Positions 31,840 through 44,331 of a stretch of DNA of 64,000 nucleotides are shown here, piece after piece. Where the stretch lies: contig JAMKCH010072371.1 in assembly GCA_023653785.1 (NCBI GenBank), positions 84,242-148,241 of the forward strand, written 5' to 3'. The translations under genes and the position numbers were made by a program. The DNA is from Ophioderma brevispina. Its lineage: Eukaryota; Echinodermata; Ophiuroidea; Amphilepidida; Ophiodermatidae. The notes below the pieces were generated by a model. It saw only the letters and a program-made list of their open reading frames with translations, was not told where the DNA came from and searched no databases. Numbering within the stretch: the first letter of the stretch is position 1; each line of letters starts with the position of its first letter.

Positions 31840-33360
31840 AGAGGTCACAAAGGTCACATGAGGCATCAACATGTGGGACACTACCCAGGGCCAATGTATC
31901 TAAAGTGATCATGAAAATCGATCGACATATGTGGATACACCAAGCAATGTTATTATTCTGACCATTGTAGGTCACTGATGTCACAAAACATGTGGGACAC
32001 TACCCAAGGGGCCAAGTATCTAAGTGTCATGAAAATCGATTCACATATTTGGATCACCAATCAAGGTTATAATTATGGACCTTCTTAGGCCACTGAGGTC
32101 ACCAACATGTAGGGGCCCTACCCAAGGGTCATTTTACATAAGTGTCATAAATGGCCCGACATATTGTGGATACACCAAAGCAATTATATAATTCTGACCA
32201 TTTAGGTCACATCGGTCACAAACATGTGGGACATACCCAAGGGCCAAGGTATTCTAATGTTATGAAATTCGATCAAATATGTGGATACACCAAGCAATGT
32301 ATAATTTGACCATTTTAAGGTCACACGAGGTCACAAGGGTCACTGAGGTCACCAACATGTGGGGGACAGACAAAGGGCCAATGTTATCTAAGTTGTTATG
32401 AAAAATGATCGGACATATTGGATACACCAAGCAATGTTATAATCGACCATTTTATGGTCACATGAGGTCACCAAGGTCACATGAGGCCATCAACATGTGG
32501 GACACTATGTACCCAAGGGGTCGTACTAAGTGTCATGAAAATCGATTGACATATATGGATAGACCAAGCAAATATGATTAATTCGACCATTTTCAGGTCA
32601 AATGAAGTCACAAAGGTCACATGAGGCACAAACATATGGGGACAATACCCAAGGGCCAAGGGATCTAAGTGTCATGAAAGAAAATCAATCGACATATGTG
32701 GTACGACAAGCAATGTTATAATTCTGACTATTAAGTCACATGAGGTCATCAAATGTGGGACACTACCCAAGGGCCACTGTAGCAAAGTGTCATGAAAAAT
32801 CATCCAACATATGTGGAACACCAAGCAATTTTATAATCTGACATTTTAGGTTCACAAAAGGTCACATTTGAGATCAACAACATGTGGGACACTACCAAGG
32901 GCCAATGTATCTTAAGTGTCTGAAAATGATCGAATATGTGGATACAACAAGCAATGCTATAATTTGACCATTTTTTAAGGTCACAAAGGTCAAAGGGTCA
33001 CATGAGGCACCAACATATGGGACATGCCAGGGGGCCATTTTATCTAAGATGTTCGATATAAACCGATCGACATATGTGGATACACCAAAGCAATTTTATA
33101 TTCTGTAAATTTATGGTCACCAAGGTCACATTGAGGTCACCACGTGTAGGACACTTCCCAGGGTTCATTTTATCTAAGTGTCATAAATCGATCGACATAT
33201 GTGGATACCCCAAGCAATTCTAAATTCTGACCATTTTCACGTCACATGAGGTCACCAAAATGTGGGACACTACAAGGGGTATTGTATCTAGTGTCAGAAA
33301 AGCAATTGACATATGTGGATATACCAAGAAAGGTTTAATTCTGATCATTTTGGGAAATGA
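31840..33360. repeat. Diverged satellite array, 12 copies of about 125 bp
   Basis: Each unit contains GGTCACATGAGGTCA, AACATGTGGGACACTACC, AAGGGCCAATGTATCTAAG, CATGAAAATCGATCGACA and TATGTGGATACACCAAGCA. I count 12 starts (31870, 31989, 32105, 32222, 32358, 32495, 32632, 32751, 32881, 33013, 33146, 33260). Spacing is 114-137 bp, with many small indels. It lies in the last GALNS intron. Confidence 0.9.
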
Positions 33361-36300
33361 CCTCTAGATGACTTTGACCCACTCGCGAGAACGGTGCTCT
33401 GGGGGCACTACCATAGGACCATTACATGCAAGGACAAAATGTGGGCATTTATATTTAGATTTTATCAGGAAAGATGAATGCTACGCTTTGATTGGGGTGT
33501 TTGTGTGTTCACTTACTTCCGTACAATCCGTACAGCTGAGATTATGGCGATTGTTTATGAGTTCCCAACCAAAATATGATTCATATACACGGAGAGGATG
33601 TATGTCTTTAGGGCATATGGAGTGTATCATGGTGGCCTACGAAAACGCGGGATGGCATTAAAATGCGTGTTTTCTGGGAGTGGGAAGGAGCCCGTTGTAG
33701 TCCCTTAAAATACTTGAAATGTATATAATAAAAACCAAAGATGTAAACAAACTGATGTTACAACATAGACCCGCTTAAACTTCGTGATTTCGTTAGAAGG
33801 AATCTAGGCCAGGCACCTCCAAATTATGAATGATGGTCTCCGCAACTAAAAGTGAGGATTGCTTTTACAGTTAATCCCGCTAAATGAGTAAAACCAAGTT
33901 AAAATCCCAATTTGATTCAGCAGCCTGAGAACCACTGCGATATAAATTTTCATGGAAATCCCCTATTCTGAGAACAGCCTGGTTGAAGGATCTGCTAAAT
34001 ACAGGTAAAGGCTTGATAATAGAAACTGTATATCATTGCAGGTGTTATCAGATTTTATCTCATTCGCGGTCAAAAAATTAGTTTTGAGTAAATCATAAAG
34101 ATAAAGGGACGAGTTGTACAAACCTTTGAATTTTCTTTGTCATTTCTGACTGAGCATTTACTATTTTCACCCCCATGTATCAAATGGGACTGGTCCAAAC
34201 AACATTCTTCATGTATATGTTATTAGAAGTAAACCAAATAAAACAACAGTAAATAAGTCAAAGTTATGTTTAAAAATCATTTTAAAAAAATCCAAACCTA
34301 AGGATTGACATATAAATAAAATTTAACTTTGCTATATGCTAAAAAATATGTTTATTAATCATATTTATTTGTGATTTGTAATGGAAAAAAACAACACCAC
34401 ACACAAGGACAGCCTGGCGATCGAACATGCATGGACGGTTGCCCATCGTGTGAATTTTGATTCAACAGAAAAACACATTTAGGGCTATTACGATAATTGT
34501 AAAATTCTTACATATATGCAACTTAGCAATAAAAAAAATGGACGATGGTGATATAAATTGGTCCTGACTATGACCTGAGAAGTTCAAAATCTTCAGCCTT
34601 GGATCATCGCATTTTAACACATGGGCCATGACATGAGTGGAGTCGAGCTGCTTGTTGCCCCGTTTTTAAATGTCAAGAGGTGATAGAAAAATCTAGGGAA
34701 GTTACGATTTCAACTACCGATCGTGCCAATGGGTCATCAATTTAATCAGATTATCATGCAGTGCTCTTCGGTTGATCTAAATAACGTTAAAAAATCATAT
34801 GATGAACATTTCAACATTTTGCTTAAAATAATGGCTGTGTGTTGTGTGCGGGGATCGCCCGATTAGCATTCGGGCAGCAATATCGAGGTGAAGACCGATC
34901 GATCGAATCCAGTTCAAACCACTTGAGCAAGTCGAGTCGCCGGAACAAAAGGCGGCCATTAACACGACGAAACTCGCTGTGTACAATAGGTTAGCAGTGA
35001 GTTTCCACTCCTAGTTTACTATGTAACTCCATGGAACAGTATATGGAATATGTCGCGGTATAATAATGGCCTTGCGGTGTTTTGCATGGACCACGTGCCT
35101 GTTTAATGGTAATTTAGGTGTTTGCATAACTATAACTGCGGATAGGACAAGGGGAGTGGGTCGATTTTTTGACACAGAATATTTGTTCATGATGTATAAA
35201 TGCAAATTAGGAACAACCATTGCCTGCGCAGGTAGGATGCACCATAAGATACCAAAACAACGAACGAAAATTGTAATCTTTCAAAAAAAAAACCCTTTTT
35301 TTTCAATTTCGCGTAAATTCGCCATGGAATATGTGGTACCCATGAATTTAAAAATAGTAACATATAACTTCGAGCTGAACCAGGGATCCTAAATAACGTT
35401 ACTTCGAATTCGTCCCCTTTGTGAATTAACATTAACATTCATCAAGTATCATATCGCCCCAAGAACCCAAAAGACCCTATAAGTACCAATGGCCGCTCTC
35501 ATAGTCGCGACCTGTCGCACGACACCAAACCAAGGCCGGACACAAACCATTACCATATAATGCAGAACTGTTCGAATAATCACAAACTCATACTCATCAA
35601 CAGTGAGAAAAAGAGCTACATTCATAAAAATACAAAAATATGCATAGAAAGAATACAAACCAAGGGCACAAACCCCAAACAAAAATTACTGCAGACGTCA
35701 GATTGCAATGCACAGACTCCATTTTATGATTTGTTTAACACTTTACCAAACACAACCCAACCCCCCCCCAAATAGAAAATGGTGCGCTCTTCACATTCCC
35801 AAGTCCTTTTTAATGAATATTAATTTACACACTAACATGACCGGACATTGGACTAGAACTTAATACAGGCAACTTATATAAAACATCTTTACAAGTATGG
35901 CTTGTACGTGACATACTATATAAATCAGTGCATTGATTCTTTGGTTGTGTCATTCGAACGCATAGTTGATCTTGGTGTCGCTATTAAAAATCACGCTTAC
36001 AACGCTCGTTCGTTACAAAACAACACACACACATGGGATGACTTTGATATCGTGGTACGGGGTTACTTGCACAAAAAACAGCCAACGCAAAAACAAACGG
36101 GAAAATCACACACTTCTACGCCCGATTTTTGTCTATTAAATTCATTCAGCCTGAAGACAATCCCACAACATAACACAACGGGGCCAATTTTGAACAAATA
36201 ATGATTCAAATCGAGCGCAACGGAGATAGTATTTTTCGGTCGCTCAGACCGACGCAGAAAATCGGCCTGATTAGATTAGCGTTTCACTATGAAGCTAAAA

Positions 36301-36886
36301 ATGTTGCAATTATTGCTTAAAGCAATACCAGCACATTTTATGAAGATCACCCCCCAATTTTCAATTTTTTGAGATTTTTGCACAGTTGCAAAAATTTATA
36401 TGGCTAGTAACAAATACATGTAATGGTAAAGCTCCAAATTCTCTGTGTCGCAAAAGAAGGAATTTTTGTAAATTAGAATAATTAATATCGGCGTCTCGGA
36501 TAATAATTTAAAGGCTGCTCGGAAACGTCCTCCAATATAAAATAGACGAGATCACGCCATATTGGGTCTACGTTCATCCAAAGTTGTTCCGTCAGTCAGG
36601 CAAGTCCTATTTCATCATGCGACGGACAGAAATTTTGCGTTTCCACTTCGCCATCATCAAGTTAAATTACAATCAGGGATTCCCGATTCTTTCTAAATAC
36701 CAAAATTGCTTCTTTATTACATGCATTGTTTAGCATTTCATTTACAAGGTATAGTTTAAACCAAGCACAAATTACCGACGTAACTGTTGCCAAAACAATC
36801 CCAAATTTTGGAAAATTGGGGGCCTTTAAAAAAAAGTGCTATTATGTTAAATTGTGAACACACCCAAGGGTCACTTGATAACTTAC
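33361..36886. other. Intron DNA without recognised genes
   Basis: GALNS intron E-F. Apart from the repeat copy at 35550-35830, I see only short frames (for example 33368-33661 and 35066-35392) lacking motifs. Confidence 0.4.
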
Positions 36887-36958
36887 CATAAAATCCTGCA
36901 TCACACATATTAAGTTGTGGTCCCCCTTTATAATATTAGCTTGTGTCATCCCACTATT

Positions 36959-37030
<72 letters not shown>

Positions 37031-37061
37031 GTTATAGTCTTCATTGCAGTCTTATATTCCT
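36887..37061 (-). CDS. GALNS: GALNS-like sulfatase, internal exon E with homopolymer
   Basis: After the acceptor CCACAACAG the minus strand reads EEYKTAMKTITS, then an A67 run (T on the plus strand, 36960-37026), then KGGPQLNMCDAGF and a donor TTATG before GTAAGTT. The blocks match human SAEYQEALSRITS and QPQLNVCNWAVM. Without the homopolymer the exon is 108 bp, roughly 12 bp short of the expected 120, so the run seems to stand in place of about four codons. It may be an assembly artefact or a true poly(A) insertion in an exon. A one-base shift also occurs in the GFM end (extra T). Confidence 0.82.
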
Positions 37062-37450
37062 CTGTTGTGGTACGTGTGAAAAACCATGTAAAGTTTTAAT
37101 GCAAAAATAACGTTAAGTTGTGTATCGATTGGTATTTAGAGCAACAATCAGGCAGTTTTTGTCAAATTTCATGTCTGAACATGCTCTTAAAGGTTTGCAA
37201 CGAGAGATTTAAAATAGCAGGGTACTAAAGCCTTCAATAAAAAATATCCCATCTGAAAGGGTATAAGCTGAGGACTGTTCTTTGGTACAAAAAATGTGAA
37301 ATTTCCTGAAATTCTAAGGGAGCAAATATTTGCAATATCACCTTCTTTCTTTCATTTAAGTTATTTCGTAGCCAAAATAAAAGGTAGCGAATCTATTGAG
37401 TGCTAATCTAAATGAAATCATTACATATCAGGAACGGGCATCCAGTCATT

Positions 37451-37520
37451 ATTGCTGAGTGAGGTGATCTGGCCACCCTCGTTAGCGGGACTAAACGGAT
37501 AAAACTTTGGTTTAACTATA
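37451..37520 (+). mobile_element. 3' tail fragment of the non-LTR retrotransposon
   Basis: GTGAGGTGATCTGGCCACCC, then TCGTTAGCGGGACTAAA and AAAACTTTGGTTT, equivalent to the UTR at 21765-22080 without the 258-bp insertion. Confidence 0.65.
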
Positions 37521-38021
37521 CTTATCAAACTTCAAAGACAAAGTAAAAATAGGAGCACTGCGCAGCTAGACTATTATGCACCTTACATACAAAAATGCCG
37601 TATACCACTCTAGGCCAGTCTAAAGCACGCAATTAAGACACAGCGCATGATGTAAGACAAAACAAAATCCTCTTACACTGATTATACAAAAATACGGGTA
37701 ATATAAGTCGACAAATTACCAGGCATTCCTGGTACGGATGATTGTTGAGGATCCAGTATGATTGTTTGGATTATAGATTTAGGGGGGATGGTTGGGATTG
37801 ATTGATGTACGGTTTGCCTGGATTGGTGTATTATTTGTTTGGATGATTGATGGATGATTATGGTGGATGATGATGAATGTTTGATGTATAATTGATTAAC
37901 TTCTCCGCCAAAGTCCAAAATGACACCAAATAACGTTTTCTGAAAGCCTGTTTATCCCTCTTCTAACCAAAGCAACAATTTGAGCACAAATAATGCGTAA
38001 ACTATTTTAATTATTTACCTA

Positions 38022-39563
38022 GCCGTGTGTGCGTAGCACGGCTTGGTCTTGTAGTTGTGCGATTTCTTTTCTGATTCTTTGTTCTTTTTCCCACTTTCTC
38101 AAAATGCTACTAGTGCCAGACGCTTGGTCGGATTGAACCAAGAATACTGGCCACAAGAAGCCTTGGACAATGCTTCATATAGGGTGTAAAACAAGTTTAA
38201 CCATAGGGGTCACATAAGGTCAATAGGGTCATTGTCGCTCTAAACCCCTTTTTCCTTCTTCTCCACGCATTGCATGTCCTATCGATGCCATTCGGTCACA
38301 ATGTTTGCCAGGTGACTGGCCATATGGGGTGTACACAGATTTTGAATCCAAAGTCATTTCGTGGTCAAAAAAGGGGCATCCCTCTCTAACCCCTCTTAAT
38401 ATTTCAAAAATGCGTACTATGTTACACATGTTATCGTGATTTACCAACTTCGTGGGAATCACCCCTCACCCCAGTGTTCTAACAGGTGTTTCACAGATTG
38501 GGGTTCAAGGTCATGAAGGGGTCATTACAGGTCAGGTCACGCTTACCCTCCTTTTTGCTGTTTCGTCTTCTCTCTGCCACCATCAATTGCTATAAGCCCT
38601 AGACTTGGTCAGAAGAACTGCTTACCCAAGGTCCATATGAATGTTCACAGAATGAGGTTAAAGGTCACGCAGGGGTCATTACAAGTCTGTCGTGCTAACC
38701 CTCCTTTTTGCTGTTTATGCCACAAATCAACTGCAATAATCACCAGTCCTAAGAAAACCCTGACTCAAGCCCCATGTGGGGTGTTTACAGATTGGGGTCA
38801 AGGGTCACGCAAGTGTCATTACAGGTCGTTTGTCCTACCCGCCTCTTTGCTGTTTCTGCCACACATCAAGGCTACATCACAAGACTTGGTCAGAAGAACT
38901 CTTGACCCAAGGCCCATATGGGGTGTATTCACGACTGGGGTCCAAATGTCACACAGGGAATCATTTACATGTCAGTCGCTCCTTAACCCTTCCTCTTTGG
39001 CTGTTTCTCTGCCACAAAGCAATTGCTAAAATCACAAACTTGATCCAAGGCCCATATGGGATGTTCACAGACTGCGTTTAAGGTCACGCGGGGTCATTAC
39101 AGGTCATGCCGCGCTAACCTGCCTGTTGCTGTTTTATTGCCACAAATCAATTGCTATAATCACCATCCTTGGTCAGAGAAACCACTTAACACAAGCCCTC
39201 ATTGAAGTGGCCTTGTGTACACTTGTGTATATGCTTCACCTATTGTTAGTGCATATGGTGTGGACCGCTTTTGGATCAGTGGTCATAGCTTGTGGTTATT
39301 TTTGGCCTATACATGAAATCTTTCTCCTTTGACAATTAAGGTGCTCTGATTTCAACAGTGCGCACATTCATTGTCTTTGGTAGTGCACATAGGGTGTACA
39401 CAAAAATTTTTATCAGGTGATCAGCAAGTGGTTTATTTCGCCAAAGTGTCCCTTTACACCATTACATTGTAACACAGATGTGTTGTTTTAGCCTAGTCAG
39501 CACTAAGTGATCAATTTATCCAACTATGGTAGGTTCGTGCTCTTCGAGCACATTTGCCTCTAG
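38022..39563 (+). mobile_element. Helentron-like non-autonomous element with core tandem repeats
   Basis: The left end has a hairpin, GCCGTG(TGTGCGTAG)CACGGC, followed by TTGGTCTTGTAGTTGTGCGA. The right end has the hairpin GTGCTC(TTC)GAGCAC, 8 nt, then CTAG and a flanking T. A 3' hairpin followed by CTRR and insertion before T are Helitron features. Paired short stems with a tandem-repeat core fit Helentron-associated elements (HINE, DINE-1, oyster pearl). The core holds about seven to nine worn units of about 145 bp (CATATGGGGTGT, CACAGATTGGGGT, GGTCATTACAGGTC, CCTCCTTTTTGCTGTT). Confidence 0.6.
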
Positions 39564-39910
39564 TTTTTGTTCTGTGAATGTAGGGTTTTTGACTCCACGG
39601 AAGGACCCTCTATTTTATTGCACTCTTTCACCAATTCATTTTTTAATGTTAACACAAAAAACCTGAAATTTCAGATGCATAATCCACATTTTAAACATAT
39701 TTCTGAAATGGACTTCATATTTGGGGTTACCTTATTCTGTTATCTAAACAGAAAAGCCCTCGATCAAACCACAGGCAAAAATGTTAAATATTACAGTTTA
39801 GTAATGATTGGTGATAACTGAAATCAACAAGAGTGACAAAACAGTGTGTTGTTTGGGGTAAGCTTCTTATGGATGAGGATTTAGATTTTCTCACAAGTAG
39901 TCCAACTCAC

Positions 39911-40044
39911 CTGATAGGGTATACTCTCGCCCTGGATCTGAGTCTACCCTAGATGGATTAGAAGTGCGTGACAGCCGTACGATTGGTCTGGCTCATAGGT
40001 CATTAAAATCGGTTACATTATTCTCAGTTGGCAAAAGTTGACCA
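39911..40044 (-). CDS. GALNS: GALNS-like sulfatase, internal exon D
   Basis: The minus strand gives VNFC, then PTENNVTDFNDL in the next frame, LLIHLG, and a DPG.E.Y motif. These correspond to human [26 protein letters not shown] and RDPGERFPL. The acceptor is CCATCTCTCAG before TGGTCAAC and the donor is CTATCAG before GTGAGTTGG. The length is 134 bp, close to the 40 codons expected. Similarity is weaker than in exons A-C, and three or more frame breaks are needed, so the call leans on order, splice sites and the HLG..DPG.E signature. Confidence 0.68.
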
Positions 40045-40157
40045 CTGAGAGATGGGAAAGCCACAAGTTTAGAAAAATTTTTAAATTTTTTTTTTTGTAA
40101 CAAGTATGAAATCTTGTAATGTAGTAAAAATATTGATCAACGCAACATGGTTGTTTT

Positions 40158-40502
40158 TAAAGGTCCATGGCACGAACGCTAATAACCTCGTCCCCAGAAG
40201 CCCCAGATTTTACGGAAGTGGTCAACATTTGGATCAAAAGAAAGCTACTATTTTCTCATTACACTGGTGAAATCTTAGGGCCAAAGGATGTGTGGTGGGG
40301 GAGTTATAGCAAAAACTGGCCCCATTTTGTCGACCAAATTATTGTTACAGTACTCTATGGGGCTTAAAAAATCACGTATTTAGCTCTCACATCAAAACGG
40401 ATTGAAATAACGCGGGAAACTTTACAGATGGGGTTTGGGGTGAAACCCGGTCAATCTATCAGGATGGAAAATCATATCCTTAAATAGGGCATCCCCTTTA
40501 AA
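40158..40502 (+). mobile_element. Dispersed MITE family X, copy 2
   Basis: TTTAAAGGTCCATGGC to GGGCATCCCCTTTAAA. It shares CTCGTCCCCAGAAGCCCC, GGAAGTGGTCAA, CTATGGGGCTTA and ATCAAAACGGATTGA with the copies at 12433-12789 and 62492-62839. Confidence 0.75.
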
Positions 40503-40709
40503 AGCATGGTAATGATTTCATAGCACACTACCAAATTAAAGTAAATAGAATACACAGTGCAGAATACTGTAAAAGGCAATATTTTGCATCGGTTTGTATT
40601 TTTCACACAATTTTGCCACATTAACAGGTCTCCAGAAAAATAACAACTCTGCTATATAATAAATTTTTTTCAAAAGAAATCGTGGCATGTGGTTCCACAG
40701 ACCACGAGT

Positions 40710-40958
40710 GGTCGTCTGCCCGTCGTGGTGGGTGAATGTGAGCCAAAAGTCACATTAGTCACGGAGGTCACAAACATGTCACCCCAACTCGCCCCTCCTT
40801 TCCACCAAGTTTACATCACGTAGGACCTTATGGAACTCGTACAGCATGCAATAGATTAAGGGTTAACATTTTGTACCACACACACATCCACACAGCCATA
40901 CAAAGACCTACGGACAAGAGTACTCCTATGTTGCTTCTGCAATTCTATGCAGACGACA
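40710..40958. mobile_element. TIR element with hairpin end, copy 2
   Basis: TGGTCGTCTGCCC at the left and TGCAGACGACACAAAA at the right mirror each other and match copy 1 (30852-31268). It contains CCTTTCCACCAAGTTTA and AAGGGTTAACATTTTG, phrases also present near 54040-54300. Confidence 0.5.
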
Positions 40959-41150
40959 CAAAAAATCATATGTATTTTGCTATCTAGATTCAAATTTAAT
41001 GGAAAATTGTTAGTGATACTTGAAAAAATGCAAAATATCAGTATCGCAAAAAGATTGGCTTTTCAGCAGACCACCATTTAATACCCCAACCAGATTCCTT
41101 TTGTGTTTACACGAGATACAAATAATCTATTTGCCCTCCCCCGTTGCCTA

Positions 41151-41371
41151 CCCAGCGGGCATAGTCGTGTAGAGCGCCCCCAAGTCGGAACGACGTTGGC
41201 ACGTCAAAAACAGGTCGACGGTTTATAAATTTACGTCGACAAATATAGCAAATTGAATCAACTTTTAATAACGACGTCAAATCGATTCGCATTTTTGACA
41301 TAAATAGTGTGTAAATTTCTAAAACACTCTCGGACGCCTTTTCGACGTTCCAGCATCGATTGCCCACTGGG
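41151..41371. mobile_element. Short MITE with CCCAGYGGGCA ends
   Basis: CCCAGCGGGCA on the left and TGCCCACTGGG on the right are inverse copies with one mismatch. The interior is rich in ACGTCG motifs (AACGACGTTGGCACGTC, TAACGACGTCAAAT). Elements with these ends are widespread in aquatic animals (general knowledge). TA lies next to both ends. Confidence 0.65.
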
Positions 41372-41394
41372 CTACTAAAGACCCAGACTACTCG

Positions 41395-42065
41395 CTCTCA
41401 ATCTACACATTGAGATTCCTTAACTGTGGTGTACACCATATAGTTGGTACTCCATGAGTTCTTCTGGTAGGAATAAGGAGTACCACGTCTGAGATACACA
41501 TCAGATTCCTTAATGTAGTGTACACCATATAGTAGGTGAATCCATGACTTCTTCTGGTGTGACTATGGAGTACCAACTATATAGATATACATCCAGATTC
41601 CTTCGTGGTGACACCATATAGTAGGTAATCCATGGCGTTATTATGGTGGGATTATGGAATAACCTGTTATCTGGATGCACATCCAGATTCTTTACTGTAA
41701 TGCCTACCATATAGTAGGTTATTCTATGAGTTTATTCTGGTGTTGATTATGGAGTACCCACATCTGGATAACACATCCAGATTCCTTACGTGGTGTACAC
41801 TACATGTAGCAGATATACATCTTGTGCACTATGGTGTGACTATAGAGACCCACTACCTGGAAACACAATAACATTCCTCATTTGGCATTGGTGCACACTA
41901 TGCTAGGTAGGTTACTCCATGTGTTCTCCTGTTATTACTTAGATACACACCACCGATTCCTCACTACGGGAATACCACCATGTAGTAAGTACTTCATGTG
42001 TATTCCTGGTGTGGACTACCGAGTACCCACATCTGCAAGCTTGAGATACACATCCAGATGATCGG
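41395..42065. repeat. Tandem repeat, about 100-bp unit
   Basis: About seven copies of a unit with CACATCCAGATTCCTTA, GTGTACACCATATAGTAGG, TACTCCATGAGTTCTTCTGG and GACTATGGAGTACC. The first copies are closest to each other, later ones worn. Confidence 0.85.
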
Positions 42066-42069
42066 TATA

Positions 42070-43259
42070 ATCCCAAACCACCCCCGACCAATGTCAGCAA
42101 TTTTTATGAAAATTGTTGAAATGCATCTTCAAATAGACAAAGCTATTAAATTGTAATGTGTAGGCAATTTGTTGCCATCTTATTTTGTCTCTATTCAGTT
42201 TCCTTATTGAAGACTCAGTCCATTGGCTCACTTGTATTTAGCCCTCTTTGCACAACGGCTTTCATCACCATTTGTGGGAGAGCTGACATTTAATAACGTT
42301 TTTCGATTCTCTCACACAAACCACCCACCGATGAAACCTTGCAGAGTGAATGCATGTTATTGTAAAAACCACAGTTAATTCATTTCCAAACCAGTTCCAA
42401 GGACTACCTCAATGGCGAACCATACAAAGTGTGAATAATAGCATGGACGAGAGATAACGGAAGCCATCGACCCCTTTGGCTTTTGAACATCTATCTGCTG
42501 CCCCATAGTGGCAATTGTTATTCATATTCTCTCAATAGGCCTGTCCGCGGATAGGTCCTAATCTGATTTTCCTCGCTCGAGAAAATATCGCAGTTCGTGT
42601 TGTTTCTTCAAATTTCGTAAAGATTCTGGGTCATCGTGAATCAGCGAATCTCACGCAATGAATACTGGTAATAATACTCAACATATGGCGGCTTACATGA
42701 AAGCAATCAACACGCCCGTGGGGGTCTTGGATTTTGGTCCGGAAAACCCATTCCCGTTACGAAACAGGCTATATTTGTAGGTAATCATCATAATGCATTG
42801 AGGGGTTTTAACCTTGGAGTAGAGCTTAGAGCACCCATTGAGTAGGCCTAAACTCTTGGTTAAACAACACTGTGATTACGAAGCTGGCCTGTTTCTCTCA
42901 CACATGTGTGTCAACACAGTCATAAGTCGATTTCAATTTAATTAGATGCAATCATTCTGATCAAAAAAGTTTTTTGTACACCGCCCACCCAATGGGGCTG
43001 ACCCCACCAATTCAATCTTATTATAGTCCATTTCCTCACCTCCATGCAGTGATGTCATAACCATGACAACGGCGTCCTACAACACTCGTCACGATAATGC
43101 ATCTTTTGTGCCGCTTGTAAAAACGCTGTTGCTTGCAGCAGCGTGCATGGTTTTACTGGTGCGACCAATAAATCTGCACTGATGGCACAGGGCTGCACAG
43201 AGGTGGAAAATGTCATAGACTTTAAACTTTATGCAAATACTTGCGGCACAATTTCTTAC
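42070..43259. other. Intron DNA, no recognised feature
   Basis: Between the tandem array and exon C of GALNS. I see no exon or repeat family. Confidence 0.35.
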
Positions 43260-43500
43260 GGTGCTCGTCATTAGAGAGTTTAGTCACGTCCAATAAGTGT
43301 CTTGTACAAAGCCATGTCTAATGGCCATCATCTCATTACCGTACGGTAATAAAGATGGATCTTGTCTTTTGTCTATTTGGTTATTGAGAGAGCTGGTAGT
43401 AGACTTTTAACCATCGACGATGCGGTCCTTAGGGTGGTTGGACCCCCGGCTAATCAGAGATGTGTGAATAGATCCCTACGGTACCAAGCTGATGAGTTAC
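43260..43500 (-). CDS. GALNS: GALNS-like sulfatase, internal exon C
   Basis: The segment reads VTHQLGTV, DLFTHL, LAG, GVQPP, PKDRIVDG, SLLPAL, then a YYR motif, GNEMMAIRHG and THYWT across several frames. It matches human SHQLGSIMDLFTTSLALAG through the YYRGD..HFWTW region, so it covers what are two segments in the human protein. The acceptor is TCTTACCAAG before GTAACTCATC and the donor is GAGCACC before GTAAGAAA. The length (241 bp, about 80 codons) agrees with the family. At least five single-base frame breaks occur, yet every block is in order and recognisable, which argues for scattered indels on a conserved exon. This region is C-terminal to the catalytic core. Confidence 0.85.
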
Positions 43501-43959
43501 CTTGGTAAGAGGACTGCCAGATGAATAGAGACAAGAAAATATCAGCTTAGACTACATACGTATAACACGTTTACCTGAGTCTACGCACCTTTCTTACAGT
43601 AACTGATAAAACCAAAAACTCTGAGTAACAAACAATAGGCCTTTATATCTGGCAACAAGCTTTATCCCGTACAGAGGGAAAAATCGTGACACCCCGCTTG
43701 CGTACAGCAACCAACTTGGCACACCTTGTTGTTTTGGGTCACCTGTAATCATATTAACGGTAGTGCCATTTTTTGAAGTCCAGTCAAGATGCCGACAATT
43801 TCCCAAAATGGAATGCCAAATCTCCATAAATGTGATTCGTTCTGGTCTGGCGATACAATAGTGCTACACTTTCATGGTTGAGGTAGTTGTAAAACCATAT
43901 GATAGTTTTAAACACTGTAACCTCGAAAGGATAACTAGGCAATGTGGGACAACTTCTTA

Positions 43960-44281
43960 TTTGTCATAAATCCAAGATGGCCCGCATTACCCCTTTTCAG
44001 CTATAATTTTGTTCATATTCGACCCACGATGTTTGGTGTCTAATCATATGTTTTTTTTTTGGTCAAGGAATTCAATAGACCATTACATGACCGATTTTAC
44101 AGCTTCCTTTCTATCAATCTAGATGGCTGCCAAAAAGGTCCCAATTGTTTCTGGCGAATCAAGTTTTGGAGGGGGGGGGGGGGGGAGGGAAAAAAAAAGG
44201 GGGGGGGGGGGAAAAAGGGGAAAAAATGGGGGAAAGGGGGGGGGGGGGAAAAAAAAAAGGGGGGGGGGGGGGAAAGGGGTT

Positions 44282-44312
<31 letters not shown>

Positions 44313-44331
44313 TTTATGGTTTGTGCGATTT

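Noticed and set aside
34840..34930. tRNA-like stretch
   Set aside because: No consistent cloverleaf or box B could be drawn on either strand.
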